This document shows positions 25,405-34,910 of a stretch of DNA of 64,000 nucleotides, piece after piece. The position numbers and the translations under genes are program-made. How positions within the stretch are numbered: the first letter of the stretch is position 1; each line of letters begins with the position of its first letter. A model generated the notes under the pieces. That model was not told where the DNA came from. It saw only the letters and a program-made list of their open reading frames with translations, and made no database searches. Source of the DNA: Planctomycetota bacterium. Its GTDB lineage: Bacteria > Planctomycetota > UBA1135 > GCA-002686595. The stretch lies in NCBI GenBank assembly GCA_016709875.1, contig JADJLZ010000012.1:1-64000 (forward strand), in the 5' to 3' direction.

Positions 25405-26004
25405 ATGAAGAGGCCGAACCCAAGCGACATCGCCTTCACGCCCGCCGTGAAGGCGCTCCAGGCCGCCGCAGGCTCGCGCGCCTCCTACGCGCGCATGGAG
25501 AAGAGCGGCGGCTGGAGCACCGAGGTCACGCCGGATCTCATGGGCTTCCTCGCCGGGCTCGACATGTTCTACCTCGGCACCACGAACGCGGCCGGGCAGC
25601 CCTACATCCAGTACCGCGGTGGGCCGAAGGGCTTCCTGAAGGTCCTCGATCCGCGCACGCTCGCCTTCGCCGACTTCGGCGGGAATCGGCAGTTCATCAG
25701 CACGGGCAACCTGAGCGAGAACCCGCGCGTGTTCATCTTCTTGATGGACTACGCGAACCGACGGCGTGTGAAGGTCTGGGGCAGCGCGCGCGTCGTGACC
25801 GATGACCCCGAGCTCCTCGCGCGCCTTTCCGACCCGAGCTACGAGGCGCAGCCCGAGCGCGCGATCGTGATCACCCTCGAGGCCTGGGACGCGAACTGCC
25901 CGCAGCACATCCACCCGCGCCTCCTCGAGAGCGAGGTCGTGCCGTTGATCGAGTCGCTGCAGGAACGCATCCGGGTGCTGGAAGCCCGGCTCGGGGCAGG
26001 CTGA
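25405..26004 (+). CDS. Pyridoxamine 5'-phosphate oxidase-like FMN-binding protein
   Basis: A 199-residue split-barrel protein of the PNPOx-like family. Visible blocks are FLAGLDMFYLGTTNAAGQP, YIQYRGGPKGFLKVLD, LAFADFGGNRQFISTGNL and RVFIFLMDYANRRRVKVWG, which match the FMN-binding barrel core. An amphipathic C-terminal helix follows (LIESLQERIRVLEARLG). GGAGG eight bases before the ATG supports the start. It is not expected to be a true PdxH, because the substrate-binding ends are absent. Its usual role is a flavin-dependent reductase or a general stress protein. It lies directly after the DUF1348 gene. Confidence 0.88.
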   Translation: MKRPNPSDIAFTPAVKALQAAAGSRASYARMEKSGGWSTEVTPDLMGFLAGLDMFYLGTTNAAGQPYIQYRGGPKGFLKVLDPRTLAFADFGGNRQFISTGNLSENPRVFIFLMDYANRRRVKVWGSARVVTDDPELLARLSDPSYEAQPERAIVITLEAWDANCPQHIHPRLLESEVVPLIESLQERIRVLEARLGAG

Positions 26005-26073
26005 CGACGCCGGACGCACGGATTCCAGCAGCTCGTGCAGCAACCTTCCTGCGCCGCGCCATAGTGGATCGGG

Positions 26074-29000
26074 ATGGAAAGTGGCTGGAATCCGACGGAT
26101 GAGGGCGCGCTCGAAGGCGACGGCCGCGCGCTGCGGCGCCTCGCGCGCGCGCTCGTGCGGGACACGGCCGCGGCGGAGGACCTCGTTCAGGAGGCCCGGC
26201 TGGTCGAACTCGAGCGCCGCCGGCGCGGCGCGAGCGGGCTACCCTCCCTGGCCGGCGTCGTGCGGCGACTCGCACTGGGCTGGAGGCGCGAGGCGGCTCG
26301 CCGCAGCGAACAGGAGAGCGCCTTTCCGCGCGAGCTGGAGTCCAAGCGACCGGACGAGATCGCGGAGCGCCTCGAGCTCTCCGAGCTCGTGCTGCGCACG
26401 CTGCGCGGGCTGCCCGAACCCTACCGTTCGACGCTGACCCTGTACTACTTCGAAGGCCTCTCCGCAGGCGCCATCGCGCGCCGCAGCGGGGTTCCGGCCG
26501 GCACGGTGCGCGCGCGGATCACGCGCGGCACGGAGGAACTGCGTGCGCGGCTGCGTCCGCAGCTCGAGCGCGGCGGTGGCGACTGGCGCATGGCGCTCCT
26601 GCCGCTCGCTGGCGCTGTGGAGGGGACCGCACAGTGGGGGGCACTGTTGATCATGGGGACGAAGTGGATTGCCTGGGGCGCCGCGGCCGCGGCGCTGGTC
26701 GCATTCGGCTGGTACGCGCTGCGCGGCGACGCCTCGCTCGCTCCAGCGGAGCTCGCGCACGCTCCCGTCGCACCGTCCCTCGCGGAGGAGAGCCGCATGC
26801 TCGCGGCCTCTGCCGAATCGGAGCGCCGTGCCGAGGTCCTCGTGCGTGCCGGTCCGGCGCCGGCGGTTGCGCCGACGCGCATCGTCGCGCGCGCGGTCGA
26901 CGAGCAGGAGCGCCCCATCGCGGGCGCACGCCTCGCGCTCGCGCGCGCGGATGCAGAGGCCGGACCGGCCTCGGGGGAGGACGGCAGCCTCGTACTCGAG
27001 CTCGCCGGCGAGGAAGTCGAACGGATCCTGGCCGATCCGGTCTGCGAGTTCGTCGCGCGCGCCGCAGGCCGCGACGAAGTGCGTCTCGTCGTCGACGTGC
27101 ATGCGCAGGAGACGAACTGGCTCGGGGACTTCGTGTTCGTGGCCGCGGGCACGCTCTGCGGACGCGTGCTCGACGCGCAGGGGCGCGGACTCGCGGACGC
27201 GCTCGTGATCGCGACGCAGGAGTCGATCCCCGAGGAGCTCGATCCGTGGCTCGGGCCAGGCCGCCTCGTCACCGAGGGGCCGCACAGCGCGCGCAGCGGG
27301 CCCGACGGGGGCTTCGCCCTCGAGAACCTGCCCGAGGGCTGGTGGATCGTCTGGGCCAGCGACCCGGCGCGCCCGTGGTCGGCGAGCGAGCGCGTCGCGC
27401 TGCACGGCGGGTTGCGTTCAGAGCCCGTGACGCTCGTGCTCGGTCCAGCGGAACCCGCGCGCACCCTCGCTGGAATCGTGCTCGAGCCCGACGGCAAGCC
27501 CTGCGCGGACGCCTCGGTGATGCTGCTCGACGAACAGGGACACGCGTCCTACGACGCGCAGCAGAGCGTGCGCGCGGACGGCCGCTTCGCGTTTCACACG
27601 CGTGGGTCGGACGAACTCCTGCGCGTGCGAGCGCGCGACGAGCGCCTGCGCTACGCGGAACTCGTGCGCGAAGCGCGCACCGGTTCGGGTGAACTCGTAC
27701 TGCACTTCGCCGAGCCCGTGCCGTTCGTCGTGCATGTGCTCGACGAGAGCGGCGTTCCCGTGCGCGATGCGACGGTCTTCGCCTTCTCGCCGAGGGATCG
27801 CGCGCTGTTCCCCGGTTGCGACGCGAAGACGGACCCAAAGGGCCGCGCCGAGCTGCGCGCGCCGGAGTCGGCCTACCACGTGCTGGTCGACGCGCAGGGA
27901 TTCGGGAGCTCGACGCAGGGTCCCTTCGAACCCGGCGCGCAGGCGCGCGAGCTCGAGTTCCGCCTGCAGCGCGCCGCCGGATTGCGCGGCTTCGTGCGCG
28001 CGGGCGGGCAAGGGATCGGCGGGGCAAAGCTGCGACTGCTCGAGTGCGCCGCGCCGGGCCAGCGTTTCGTGCCGCTGGGACCCGACCAGCGCCCGGGGGG
28101 CTGGAGCGAGGAGGTCGATCCGCAGTCCCAGCGGCGGGCGGATTCGCGCGCCGACGGCAGCTTCGTCCTCGGCGCCCCGCGCGCGTCGCGAGCGCGCGAG
28201 GCCGGGCGCTTCGTGCTGGTCGCCGAAGCGCGCGGCTTCGCGCCGGCGCGCCTGGGTCCGCTCGAACTCGCGAACGGGTTCGCGCGCGATGACCTCGAGT
28301 TCGAGCTGAAGCCCGGCGGCGCGATCGCGGGCCTCCTCGCGGCCCCGCCCGGAGGCGTCTTCGCCGGCTGGCGCGTGCTGGCGTCGGACGGCTGCGCCTG
28401 CTGGCGCGAGGCGCTCGTCGATCCGCAAGGCCGCTTCCGCTTCGAGCACCTCAGCGCCGGCCGCTGGCAACTCGTGCCCCTGCCTCCTCCGCCGGTGCGC
28501 TCGTGGTCCTGGGAGGAGCGCGAGGACGCCCAGTCGGCAGAGCTGCAGGTCGACGTCGTGGAAGGCCGCACGGTGGAGGTGCGCTGCGCGATCCCCGATC
28601 TGCAGGAGACCTTCCTCGAGGGCCGCTTCGACGTGCGCGCCGACCCGCCGGGGATCTGGAGCGTGCAACTCGTGCCGATCGACGAGGCGGGCGAATCGCA
28701 CACCTACCCGCTCCGCGCGCTGTTGCGCCTCGACTCGACCTTCCGCATCCGCGCGCGCGGCTACGGCCGCTACCAGCTGCTGCTCGAGTGCAGCGATGCG
28801 CGCTGGGGGGGCGCGCAAGTGAGCGACATCGTCGAGCTCGGGCCGCAGGGCGCGCTCTGGAGTGGCGCGCTCGGCTTCGCGCGTCTGGCGGGCCACGTCT
28901 CGCCGCGGACGCAGCTCGTCTTCGGTTTCGTCCTCGGACCCGGCGAGCTGCGTGCGAGTACGGTCTTCAAGCCGGGACCCGATGGGCTGGTCGACGGGCG

Positions 29001-29124
29001 CTGGATCCCGCGCGGGCGCGTGCTGCTCGCCGACGAACCGCATCCTCCGGGCGATCTCGTGGACCACCCCCTGCTGGTGATCGAGGCGCGCGAGGGTGAG
29101 AGCGCCTCGATCGATCTGCGCTGA
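26074..29124 (+). CDS. Membrane-anchored ECF sigma factor fused to carboxypeptidase-regulatory-like repeats
   Basis: A 1,016-residue fusion. Residues 1-170 form an ECF sigma factor: region 2 (ALVRDTAAAEDLVQEARL) and region 4 (GLPEPYRSTLTLYYFEGL, then IARRSGVPAGTVRARITRG). A single membrane helix follows at about 198-216 (WIAWGAAAAALVAFGWYAL). The remaining 800 residues, predicted outside the membrane, are beta-rich repeats of the carboxypeptidase-regulatory/prealbumin-like type, for example VVDEQERPIAGARLALARAD-like, GRVLDAQGRGLADALV and GIVLEPDGKPCADASVML. Planctomycetes are known for ECF factors with long C-terminal extensions. No anti-sigma gene is next to it, so the extension may itself sense an extracellular signal (inference). 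The reading frame is intact throughout. Confidence 0.85.
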   Translation: MESGWNPTDEGALEGDGRALRRLARALVRDTAAAEDLVQEARLVELERRRRGASGLPSLAGVVRRLALGWRREAARRSEQESAFPRELESKRPDEIAERLELSELVLRTLRGLPEPYRSTLTLYYFEGLSAGAIARRSGVPAGTVRARITRGTEELRARLRPQLERGGGDWRMALLPLAGAVEGTAQWGALLIMGTKWIAWGAAAAALVAFGWYALRGDASLAPAELAHAPVAPSLAEESRMLAASAESERRAEVLVRAGPAPAVAPTRIVARAVDEQERPIAGARLALARADAEAGPASGEDGSLVLELAGEEVERILADPVCEFVARAAGRDEVRLVVDVHAQETNWLGDFVFVAAGTLCGRVLDAQGRGLADALVIATQESIPEELDPWLGPGRLVTEGPHSARSGPDGGFALENLPEGWWIVWASDPARPWSASERVALHGGLRSEPVTLVLGPAEPARTLAGIVLEPDGKPCADASVMLLDEQGHASYDAQQSVRADGRFAFHTRGSDELLRVRARDERLRYAELVREARTGSGELVLHFAEPVPFVVHVLDESGVPVRDATVFAFSPRDRALFPGCDAKTDPKGRAELRAPESAYHVLVDAQGFGSSTQGPFEPGAQARELEFRLQRAAGLRGFVRAGGQGIGGAKLRLLECAAPGQRFVPLGPDQRPGGWSEEVDPQSQRRADSRADGSFVLGAPRASRAREAGRFVLVAEARGFAPARLGPLELANGFARDDLEFELKPGGAIAGLLAAPPGGVFAGWRVLASDGCACWREALVDPQGRFRFEHLSAGRWQLVPLPPPPVRSWSWEEREDAQSAELQVDVVEGRTVEVRCAIPDLQETFLEGRFDVRADPPGIWSVQLVPIDEAGESHTYPLRALLRLDSTFRIRARGYGRYQLLLECSDARWGGAQVSDIVELGPQGALWSGALGFARLAGHVSPRTQLVFGFVLGPGELRASTVFKPGPDGLVDGRWIPRGRVLLADEPHPPGDLVDHPLLVIEAREGESASIDLR

Positions 29125-29141
29125 CCGCGGGGAGCGGCCCG

Positions 29142-30086
29142 CTACTCCTCGACGACCCCGCCCGAGCGCGCGACGTCGTCGGTCTTGATCTTCCCGGCGT
29201 CGAACTTCTTCGCCGAGGCGAGCATGCGCGTGATGGCGGAGTCGAAGTCGACCTCGCCCTTCGCGAAGCGCAGGAAGTTGATGCGCGCGACGACGAAAGA
29301 CTTGAGGTACGGGCTCTCGAAGCCGCGCTCCTTGAGCTTCTTCACGGCCGCGTTGACCGCCTCGTCGAGCTCGAGCAGCTGCTTGGCGCGCGTCTCGCGC
29401 TCGGCGAGCGCCTTTCCGAGCTTCACGGACATGAACTCGTCGGTGCGCAGCAGGATCGGCCGGTAAACCGAGCCCGCGAAGCGGCCGTTCTGCTCGTAGC
29501 AGATGCCGAGCGTCAGCAGCGCGGGCTCCTCGAAGACGAGCGCGTGGTCCTTCTCCGTGCCGTCGCCCGCGGCGGCGAGATCGCGCGCCATGCGGATCAC
29601 CTCGAGCGCCTTCTCGCGCAGGTTGTGCGCCTTCTCCGTGTTGAGCGCGAGGATGCGGTAGGCGAGCTCGGCCTCGGGGATGAGCAGCGCGACGATCGTC
29701 TTGCCGCCGAGCTCCTTCAGCGCGTGCAGCCGGTGGTTGCCGTTGGGCGTCCAGTAGGTGCCGTCGTCGCGGCGCACGGCGATGATCGGATCGAGGAAGC
29801 GGCCGACCTCGTCGATGCGCTGCACGAGGCGCTTCAGGTGCGCGTCGGAGAGGTCGCGCTGGAAGGGCGTGGGGGCGACCTTGTCGATCGGGAGCGCGAC
29901 GAAGAGCTGCCAGGATCCGCCCAGCGGCTCGCGGTACGAGCCGATCACGGCGGCGCCGTCGGCCTCGACGAGTTCGACGAGCCTCTCGATCGCCGCGGGC
30001 GGGTTCTCGGAGCGCACCTCGCGCGGTCCAAGGCCGCGCGAGGAGGGTGCCGCCTTCTTGCGGCGCGGTTTGCGTTGGGCGGCCAT
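29142..30086 (-). CDS. ParB-like nuclease-domain protein
   Basis: A 314-residue cytoplasmic protein with a basic N-terminus (AAQRKPRRKKAAPSSRG). The ParB/Srx-type core is at about residues 70-150: LPIDKVAPTPFQRDLSDAHL, then FLDPIIAVRRDDGTYWTPNG and NHRLHALKELGG, where G-N-H-R-x-x-A is the signature loop. The C-terminal half is helical (ALEVIRMARDLA, LLELDEAVNAAVKKLKERG). Such proteins are found outside plasmid partition as well, and the role is unclear. GGGAG five bases before the ATG and only 19 bases to the alpha-galactosidase stop suggest co-transcription with the genes upstream. A truncated copy lies at 20810-21444. Confidence 0.85.
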   Translation of the reverse strand: MAAQRKPRRKKAAPSSRGLGPREVRSENPPAAIERLVELVEADGAAVIGSYREPLGGSWQLFVALPIDKVAPTPFQRDLSDAHLKRLVQRIDEVGRFLDPIIAVRRDDGTYWTPNGNHRLHALKELGGKTIVALLIPEAELAYRILALNTEKAHNLREKALEVIRMARDLAAAGDGTEKDHALVFEEPALLTLGICYEQNGRFAGSVYRPILLRTDEFMSVKLGKALAERETRAKQLLELDEAVNAAVKKLKERGFESPYLKSFVVARINFLRFAKGEVDFDSAITRMLASAKKFDAGKIKTDDVARSGGVVEE

Positions 30087-30105
30087 GCGAGCTCCCGCTT
30101 CCGGG

Positions 30106-32019
30106 CTACCGCTTCTTCGCGGGAAAGATGCGGATCAGCGCGGCACCGTGGCGCGCGACGCTCGTCGCGAACGAGCCCTCGGAGACGCCGAGGTCCTTCT
30201 GACGCCAGAGATCGCGCACGCGTTGCGCGCCTTGGAGGCCGAGTTCCTTCCAGTTCACGGAGACCTGCGCCTCGATCTGGCCGCGGTTGAACAGGCCGAC
30301 GGCCAGCGAACCATCCTCCATCTTCTTGGCCCAGACCTCGGTCTCGCCGTTCTGCGCGACGCGCGCGGCCTGGATGCCGAGCGGATCCTGGCTGACCTCG
30401 AGCACTTCGTCGTTCGTGAGCAGGTTGAGCGTGAACGCGTCGAGCTGAGCCATGTCACAGCCGATGAGGAGCGGCGAACACAGCAGGCACCAGAGCGAGA
30501 TGTGCGTGTACTGCTCGTTGGGCGTGAGCTTGGTCGGGTGCAGGTTGCCCCAGCCGACCTTGCCCACGACGAGCATGTCGGGGTCGTTCCAGTGGCCCGG
30601 GCCGGCGAACTTCTCGTGTCCGTTCTGCGCGAAGCCGATGCCCGCCATGCTGCCCCAGGTGTCGGTGATGTCGCCGGTCGTGCGCCAGCAGTTGCCGCCG
30701 ACCTCGGCGCCCCATTGCCATACGTCGCCCATCCCGTACTGGCAGAGCGAGAAGACGATGTCGCGCGGCGCCTTGTCGAGCGCGGCGCGCATGACCGAGT
30801 AGGGCTTCTTCAACTCGGGCAGGCTGTGGTCCTTCGCGATGTCGTCGTACGAGCACCAGTCGTACTTGACGTAGTCGACGCCCCAGGAGGCCCAGGTCTG
30901 AGCGTCCTGCTCCTCGTGCTCCCACGAGGCGGTGAAGCCGGCGCAGGTCGTGCGCCCGGGCGAGGAGTAGATGCCAAAGCGCAGGCCCTTCGAGTGGATG
31001 TAGTCGCCCAGCGCCTGCATGTCGGGAAACTTCTCGTTGCAGAGGATGTTGCCCTTCGCGTCGCGGCCGGCTTCCCAGCAGTCGTCGATGTTGATGTACG
31101 TCCAGCCGTGCTGCGCGAGGCCGCTCGCGACCATTGCGTCCGCCGCGGAGCGCACCTTGGCGTCATCCACCGCGCCGGCGAAGCAGTTCCAGCTGTTCCA
31201 ACCCAGCGGCGGCGTGAGCGCGATCTGCGCGCCGCAGACGATGCGCAAGAGGCGCTCGTCCGTGCCGCGTGCGTTCTTCGCCGTGAGGATGACCTTGTAC
31301 TCGCCCTTCTCGGCCAGCTTGCCGCTGATGCGGCCCGTGGCTGCGTCGAGCGTGAGGCCCTCGGGCAGATTCTCCGCGCTGAAGCGCATCGGCCGATCGC
31401 CCGTGGCCGGGATGCCGTACAGGAAGGGGTGGCCCGGGCGCACACCGGTCACACTCGCGGCGTGCAGGTGCGGCTCGGGGCCGGGGAGGGGAGTCAGCAC
31501 GACGGCTTCTTCGCGCGGAGCCGCGAGCGACTGGATCGTCGCACCAGCTTCGGCCTCGATCGTCGCCATGGCCCAGTCGGCATGGTCGTAGCTGTTGCCG
31601 TCGCCGCCGTCCTCGACGAGCAGCAGCAGGCTCTTCACGCCCGCGAGCGGCAGGTCGACTTCCTTGGCCGCAGCGCCGCTGTGCAAGAGGCCGCTCTTCC
31701 ACAACTCCTTGCCGTCGCCGAGCACACGGAACTCGATCGAGCCCTGCTTGGGCAGCGTTTCGTCGTCCGCGCCGACGAGCGCGTGGAAGCGCGTCGCCTG
31801 TCCGCCGAGCGCGATCGCGAACTGGCTGCTCGCATGCGTGCCGAGACCGTGCTCGAAGCTCTTGCCGCCGATCGAGAGCGCGTGACCTTCCACGCTTCGG
31901 TCGGCGTGCGGCTCGCCCCATTCCTGCTCGACGGCAGAGAGATCGAGCGCAGCGATGGAAACCTGGCCTTGGACGGACGGGCTGTGAAGGCAAACAAGGA
32001 GCACGAAGGGCGTGTACAT
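30106..32019 (-). CDS. Exported alpha-galactosidase, NPCBM plus glycoside hydrolase family 27
   Basis: A 637-residue secreted enzyme with a signal peptide (MYTPFVLLVCLHSPSVQG). Residues about 20-155 form an NPCBM carbohydrate-binding domain (SFEHGLGTHASSQFAI). A putative Ig-like linker follows (LPEGLTLDAATGRISGKL), and from about 260 the GH27 barrel (TPPLGWNSWNCFAG, YINIDDCWE). The nucleophile is the Asp of YVKYDWCSYDD (residue 387), and the acid/base lies in HWNDPDMLVVG. A short beta-sandwich ends the protein. The expected reaction is release of terminal alpha-linked galactose. It is placed after a GMC oxidoreductase and a Gfo/Idh-like gene on the same strand, consistent with sugar use. Confidence 0.93.
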   Translation of the reverse strand: MYTPFVLLVCLHSPSVQGQVSIAALDLSAVEQEWGEPHADRSVEGHALSIGGKSFEHGLGTHASSQFAIALGGQATRFHALVGADDETLPKQGSIEFRVLGDGKELWKSGLLHSGAAAKEVDLPLAGVKSLLLLVEDGGDGNSYDHADWAMATIEAEAGATIQSLAAPREEAVVLTPLPGPEPHLHAASVTGVRPGHPFLYGIPATGDRPMRFSAENLPEGLTLDAATGRISGKLAEKGEYKVILTAKNARGTDERLLRIVCGAQIALTPPLGWNSWNCFAGAVDDAKVRSAADAMVASGLAQHGWTYINIDDCWEAGRDAKGNILCNEKFPDMQALGDYIHSKGLRFGIYSSPGRTTCAGFTASWEHEEQDAQTWASWGVDYVKYDWCSYDDIAKDHSLPELKKPYSVMRAALDKAPRDIVFSLCQYGMGDVWQWGAEVGGNCWRTTGDITDTWGSMAGIGFAQNGHEKFAGPGHWNDPDMLVVGKVGWGNLHPTKLTPNEQYTHISLWCLLCSPLLIGCDMAQLDAFTLNLLTNDEVLEVSQDPLGIQAARVAQNGETEVWAKKMEDGSLAVGLFNRGQIEAQVSVNWKELGLQGAQRVRDLWRQKDLGVSEGSFATSVARHGAALIRIFPAKKR

Positions 32020-32063
32020 GGCCCCATTGTGGCGAACCGGCCGCAGCCGTGCGAGCGCGGCTC

Positions 32064-33098
32064 TCAGCCGCCCGCGATGCGGCTCACGCTGGAGAACAGC
32101 GCCCGCGCCGGCGCGCTGTGCACGCTGGTGAACGGGCTCGAGATCCAGCGCCCGAATTTCTGCAGGGCGTAGTCGATCAACATGTCGTCGAGTCCCTCTC
32201 GGACCGGATAGCCGCCGCGGCCCGCCGCGATCGAGCGCAAGAGGCGCAGGAAGCCGACGCGCTTCATCCCCGCCATGCGCGCCGTGGTGCGCAGGCCCGG
32301 ATCGTCGCCGAGCATCAGCAGCGTCTCGTCCTCGTCCAGCCAGCTCGTGCCCGCCCCGGCGCGGAAGCCGACGCACTCGTTGTGCTCGAGCAGCGGTACC
32401 AGCGCCAGCGCCTTGCTGCCCTCGCGCTCGGGCGCGTCGGTGAGCCGCGCGGTTTCGCCCAGGATCACCATGTGGCCGGTCGCGTAGTCGCGCGGCTCGA
32501 CGAGCAGCACGCGTTGGCCAGTCGAGAGGTGCAGCTCGCGCTCGATGGTCGCGTGCGCCTTGACCTTGCGGCATGCGCGCGTGACGGTCGCGCCGAAGAG
32601 CTTCTTCGCGATCGCGATGCCGTGGTAGCCGTAGGCCGAGCGCAGGAAGCGCGCCTCGCTCACCGCGCCCAGTTCGCCGTGCGCGATCGCGGCGCGAGCC
32701 GGCTCGATCCAGGGCAGCTCGGTGCAATCTTCCGCCACCCACGCGTTGCGGAAGCGCTCGAGCAGCGGAACGTGGCGGAACTGCTTGAACTGCAGCACGG
32801 GCGTGTCGAGCAGCAGGTCGAAGCGCTCGGGCCGGAGCTGTGCGAGGCGCGCGAGCACCTGGGGAACGGCACCCTTGCCCACTGCGACATAGACGAGGTC
32901 CACGCCCTCGAGGTGCTGCTCGGCGAGCGCGCTGAACTGGCCGACGCTGAAGCAGGCGTCCTTGCACTCGATGCGCTTCTCGGTGCGCGCGCGGATGTCC
33001 GCGAGCTCGAAGCCCGAGCTCATGCTCGTGAAGGCCGGCAGCGCGGTCTCGCGCACGCGCGCGCCCGAACCGACGACGAGGACGCGGCGGGCGCTCAC
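32064..33098 (-). CDS. Gfo/Idh/MocA-like NAD(P)-dependent oxidoreductase
   Basis: A 344-residue protein that starts with GTG 33098, overlapping the stop of the GMC oxidoreductase (GTGA). The N-terminal Rossmann segment reads RRVLVVGSGARVRETALPAF, followed by LEGVDLVYVAVGKGAVPQVL and DLLLDTPVL at the positions of the Gfo/Idh nucleotide fold. A usual E-K-P motif is not seen (it reads LLDTPVLQF), so this is a divergent member. The C-terminal part (SEARFLRSAYGYHGIAIAKK) would form the substrate domain. The tight coupling with the GMC enzyme suggests two redox enzymes acting on the same sugar or polyol, which is inference from context. Confidence 0.7.
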   Translation of the reverse strand: MSARRVLVVGSGARVRETALPAFTSMSSGFELADIRARTEKRIECKDACFSVGQFSALAEQHLEGVDLVYVAVGKGAVPQVLARLAQLRPERFDLLLDTPVLQFKQFRHVPLLERFRNAWVAEDCTELPWIEPARAAIAHGELGAVSEARFLRSAYGYHGIAIAKKLFGATVTRACRKVKAHATIERELHLSTGQRVLLVEPRDYATGHMVILGETARLTDAPEREGSKALALVPLLEHNECVGFRAGAGTSWLDEDETLLMLGDDPGLRTTARMAGMKRVGFLRLLRSIAAGRGGYPVREGLDDMLIDYALQKFGRWISSPFTSVHSAPARALFSSVSRIAGG

Positions 33099-34777
33099 GC
33101 GCGCGGTGCTCCCTGAGCGGACCCGAGTTCGCCGCGCAGGTGCTCGGCCAGTCGGATCGAGAGCGCGACGATGGTGTAGGTCGGGTTGGCGGATCCGCTG
33201 GTGGGGAAGACGGATGCGCCCGCGATGTAGAGGTTCTCGAGCGAGTGCACGCGGCCATCGGGGTCGACCACGGAGTTCGCGGGGTCGGTGCCCATGCGCG
33301 TCGTGCCCATGTGGTGCGACGCGTCCTGGTCGATCGGCCAGGGCTGAACGGAACCGAGCTGGCTCTCGAGCCGTCCGAATCCGGCGCGCGGAAGTTCGGT
33401 GGCGAGCTTCTCGTGCAACGCGACGAGCGAGCGACGGTCGAGCTCCGTGCACTGGTGGCGCACGAGCGGGACCGGCACTCCAAACTCGTCCTGGCGGGTC
33501 GAGAGTTGCACGCGATTCTCGGGGTGGGGCTGCATCTCCATGAAGTTGCGCAGGCGCACCGCATGGACGGCGGGTCGCGCGCGCTCGAAGACGCGGTTCC
33601 AAGCGTAGCGGCTGACGCGCGGCATGTCGCGCACGACGTTCCATCCCAGACTCATCCATCCTGCGGGTCCGCGGCGCTCGTTCTGCAGTTCCGAGTCGTC
33701 GCCGGTCTCCGAGTAGTCGCGCAGGGCGACCACTTCCTTCTGCGCCTTGTGCCGCAGCCGGCTCGCGACGAGCCGGCTGCGTTTCGCGAGTGTCACGAGC
33801 GACTCGACCCCGATGCTGTCCGACCACGGGAAAAGAGGCTCGAAACGGCAGTAGGAGTCGAGCAGGCCCGCGCGCTCTTGCTCCGCGTCGCAGAGGCGCA
33901 GACCGGCGTAGCCCGCGAAGCCGCGCCACATGCAGCCGAAGAAGAATGGCAACTCTGTCACGGAGCGTTCGAGTGTCAGCACCCCGTGGTAGCTCTTGGG
34001 GTGATTCATCAGATAGCGCCCGACCTGGTCGTGCTCGTTGCCCAGACCGGCCTCGCAGGTGTCGCGCGAGACGAGCAGCAGCCGCGCGTTCTCGATCCCG
34101 CCGGTCGCGAGCACGAACGCGCGCGCCTCGAGCACGAGCGTGCGCCCACCGCTCGTGCGCACGTGTGCGCGCGCGACGCGCCCGTTGGAGCGTTCGGCTT
34201 CCAAGCGCACGACGCTCGCGTCGAGATAGAGATCGGTGCCCTCGCGTTCGAAGACCGCGCGCTGCTCCTTGCCGAAGTCCTGCGGTGGCGTCGCAGCGAG
34301 GAATACCTTCTCCTCGATACCGTTCCACTCGGGCTGGCGCTCGCCCTTCGCGCGCAGCGCGCCGAATCCCTCGACCCCGAAAGCCGCAGCCTCGGGGAAG
34401 CGGTAGCGCGCCGCGGCTTGCGCGTAGTACCGGTCGAGTTGCGCGCGTGCGATCGGCCAGCCCGAGAGGGGCACCCACGCGCGCGGCGCGAGGTCGATCT
34501 CCTCGAGCGGGCTGGAGAGACCAGCCCAAGTCGTCGACGCTCCGCCGAGCACGCGCTCGCGCGACCAGCTCTTGATGCGGAGGCCCTCGCTCTCGACGCG
34601 GCGCAATCGATCGCCGAGCGGCGTGACCGCTGCGCGTCCGCTCTCGAGCACACACACGCGCAGGCCGGAATTCGCGAGCTCCGCGGCGATCGTCGCGCCT
34701 GCGGGCCCGGAACCGATCACGCACAGGTCGTAGCCGGGCAGTTCTGCGAGCTGCGTCTGTGCGAGGTCGTGGATCAT
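33095..34777 (-). CDS. GMC-family FAD-dependent oxidoreductase
   Basis: A 560-residue flavoprotein. The FAD-binding fold is at the start (YDLCVIGSGPAGATIAAELA, G-x-G-x-x-G), then VLGGASTTWAGLSS, where the S-T-x-W replaces the more common S-S-x-N of choline oxidases. ATGGIENARLLL lies near residue 230, and the C-terminal HHMGTTRMG, VDPDGRVHSLENLYIAGASV and PTYTIVALSIRLAEHL follow. This is the layout of GMC enzymes acting on sugars, often found in surface-polysaccharide or sugar-degradation loci. It is the first gene of a minus-strand run of four and is divergent from the DEAD-box helicase. Confidence 0.9.
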   Translation of the reverse strand: MIHDLAQTQLAELPGYDLCVIGSGPAGATIAAELANSGLRVCVLESGRAAVTPLGDRLRRVESEGLRIKSWSRERVLGGASTTWAGLSSPLEEIDLAPRAWVPLSGWPIARAQLDRYYAQAAARYRFPEAAAFGVEGFGALRAKGERQPEWNGIEEKVFLAATPPQDFGKEQRAVFEREGTDLYLDASVVRLEAERSNGRVARAHVRTSGGRTLVLEARAFVLATGGIENARLLLVSRDTCEAGLGNEHDQVGRYLMNHPKSYHGVLTLERSVTELPFFFGCMWRGFAGYAGLRLCDAEQERAGLLDSYCRFEPLFPWSDSIGVESLVTLAKRSRLVASRLRHKAQKEVVALRDYSETGDDSELQNERRGPAGWMSLGWNVVRDMPRVSRYAWNRVFERARPAVHAVRLRNFMEMQPHPENRVQLSTRQDEFGVPVPLVRHQCTELDRRSLVALHEKLATELPRAGFGRLESQLGSVQPWPIDQDASHHMGTTRMGTDPANSVVDPDGRVHSLENLYIAGASVFPTSGSANPTYTIVALSIRLAEHLRGELGSAQGAPRA

Positions 34778-34863
34778 CCGCGCGGGTGGGCGGCGATCCT
34801 AGCGCGTACGAGCCCGATTCGCGCGCGCAAGGCCTTCGTGGTAGCCTTTTGGCAGTTATTCCT

Positions 34864-34889
34864 GCGCCCCGGGGATCCCCCCGGGGCGC
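34864..34889 (+). promoter_or_regulatory. Very stable hairpin in the helicase leader
   Basis: GCGCCCCGGGG (34864-34874) and CCCCGGGGCGC (34879-34889) form a perfect 11-bp GC stem with a four-base loop. It ends 21 bases before the TTG start of the helicase. No T-run follows, so it is more likely a 5'-leader structure than a terminator. Cold-regulated helicase genes often have structured leaders. Confidence 0.45.
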
Positions 34890-34910
34890 GTCGCTTTCCC
34901 AAGAGATCCT

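Noticed and set aside
29142..30086. The ParB-like gene as part of a chromosome or plasmid partition locus
   Set aside because: No ParA gene or parS-like sites are adjacent, and the gene follows an alpha-galactosidase on the same strand.
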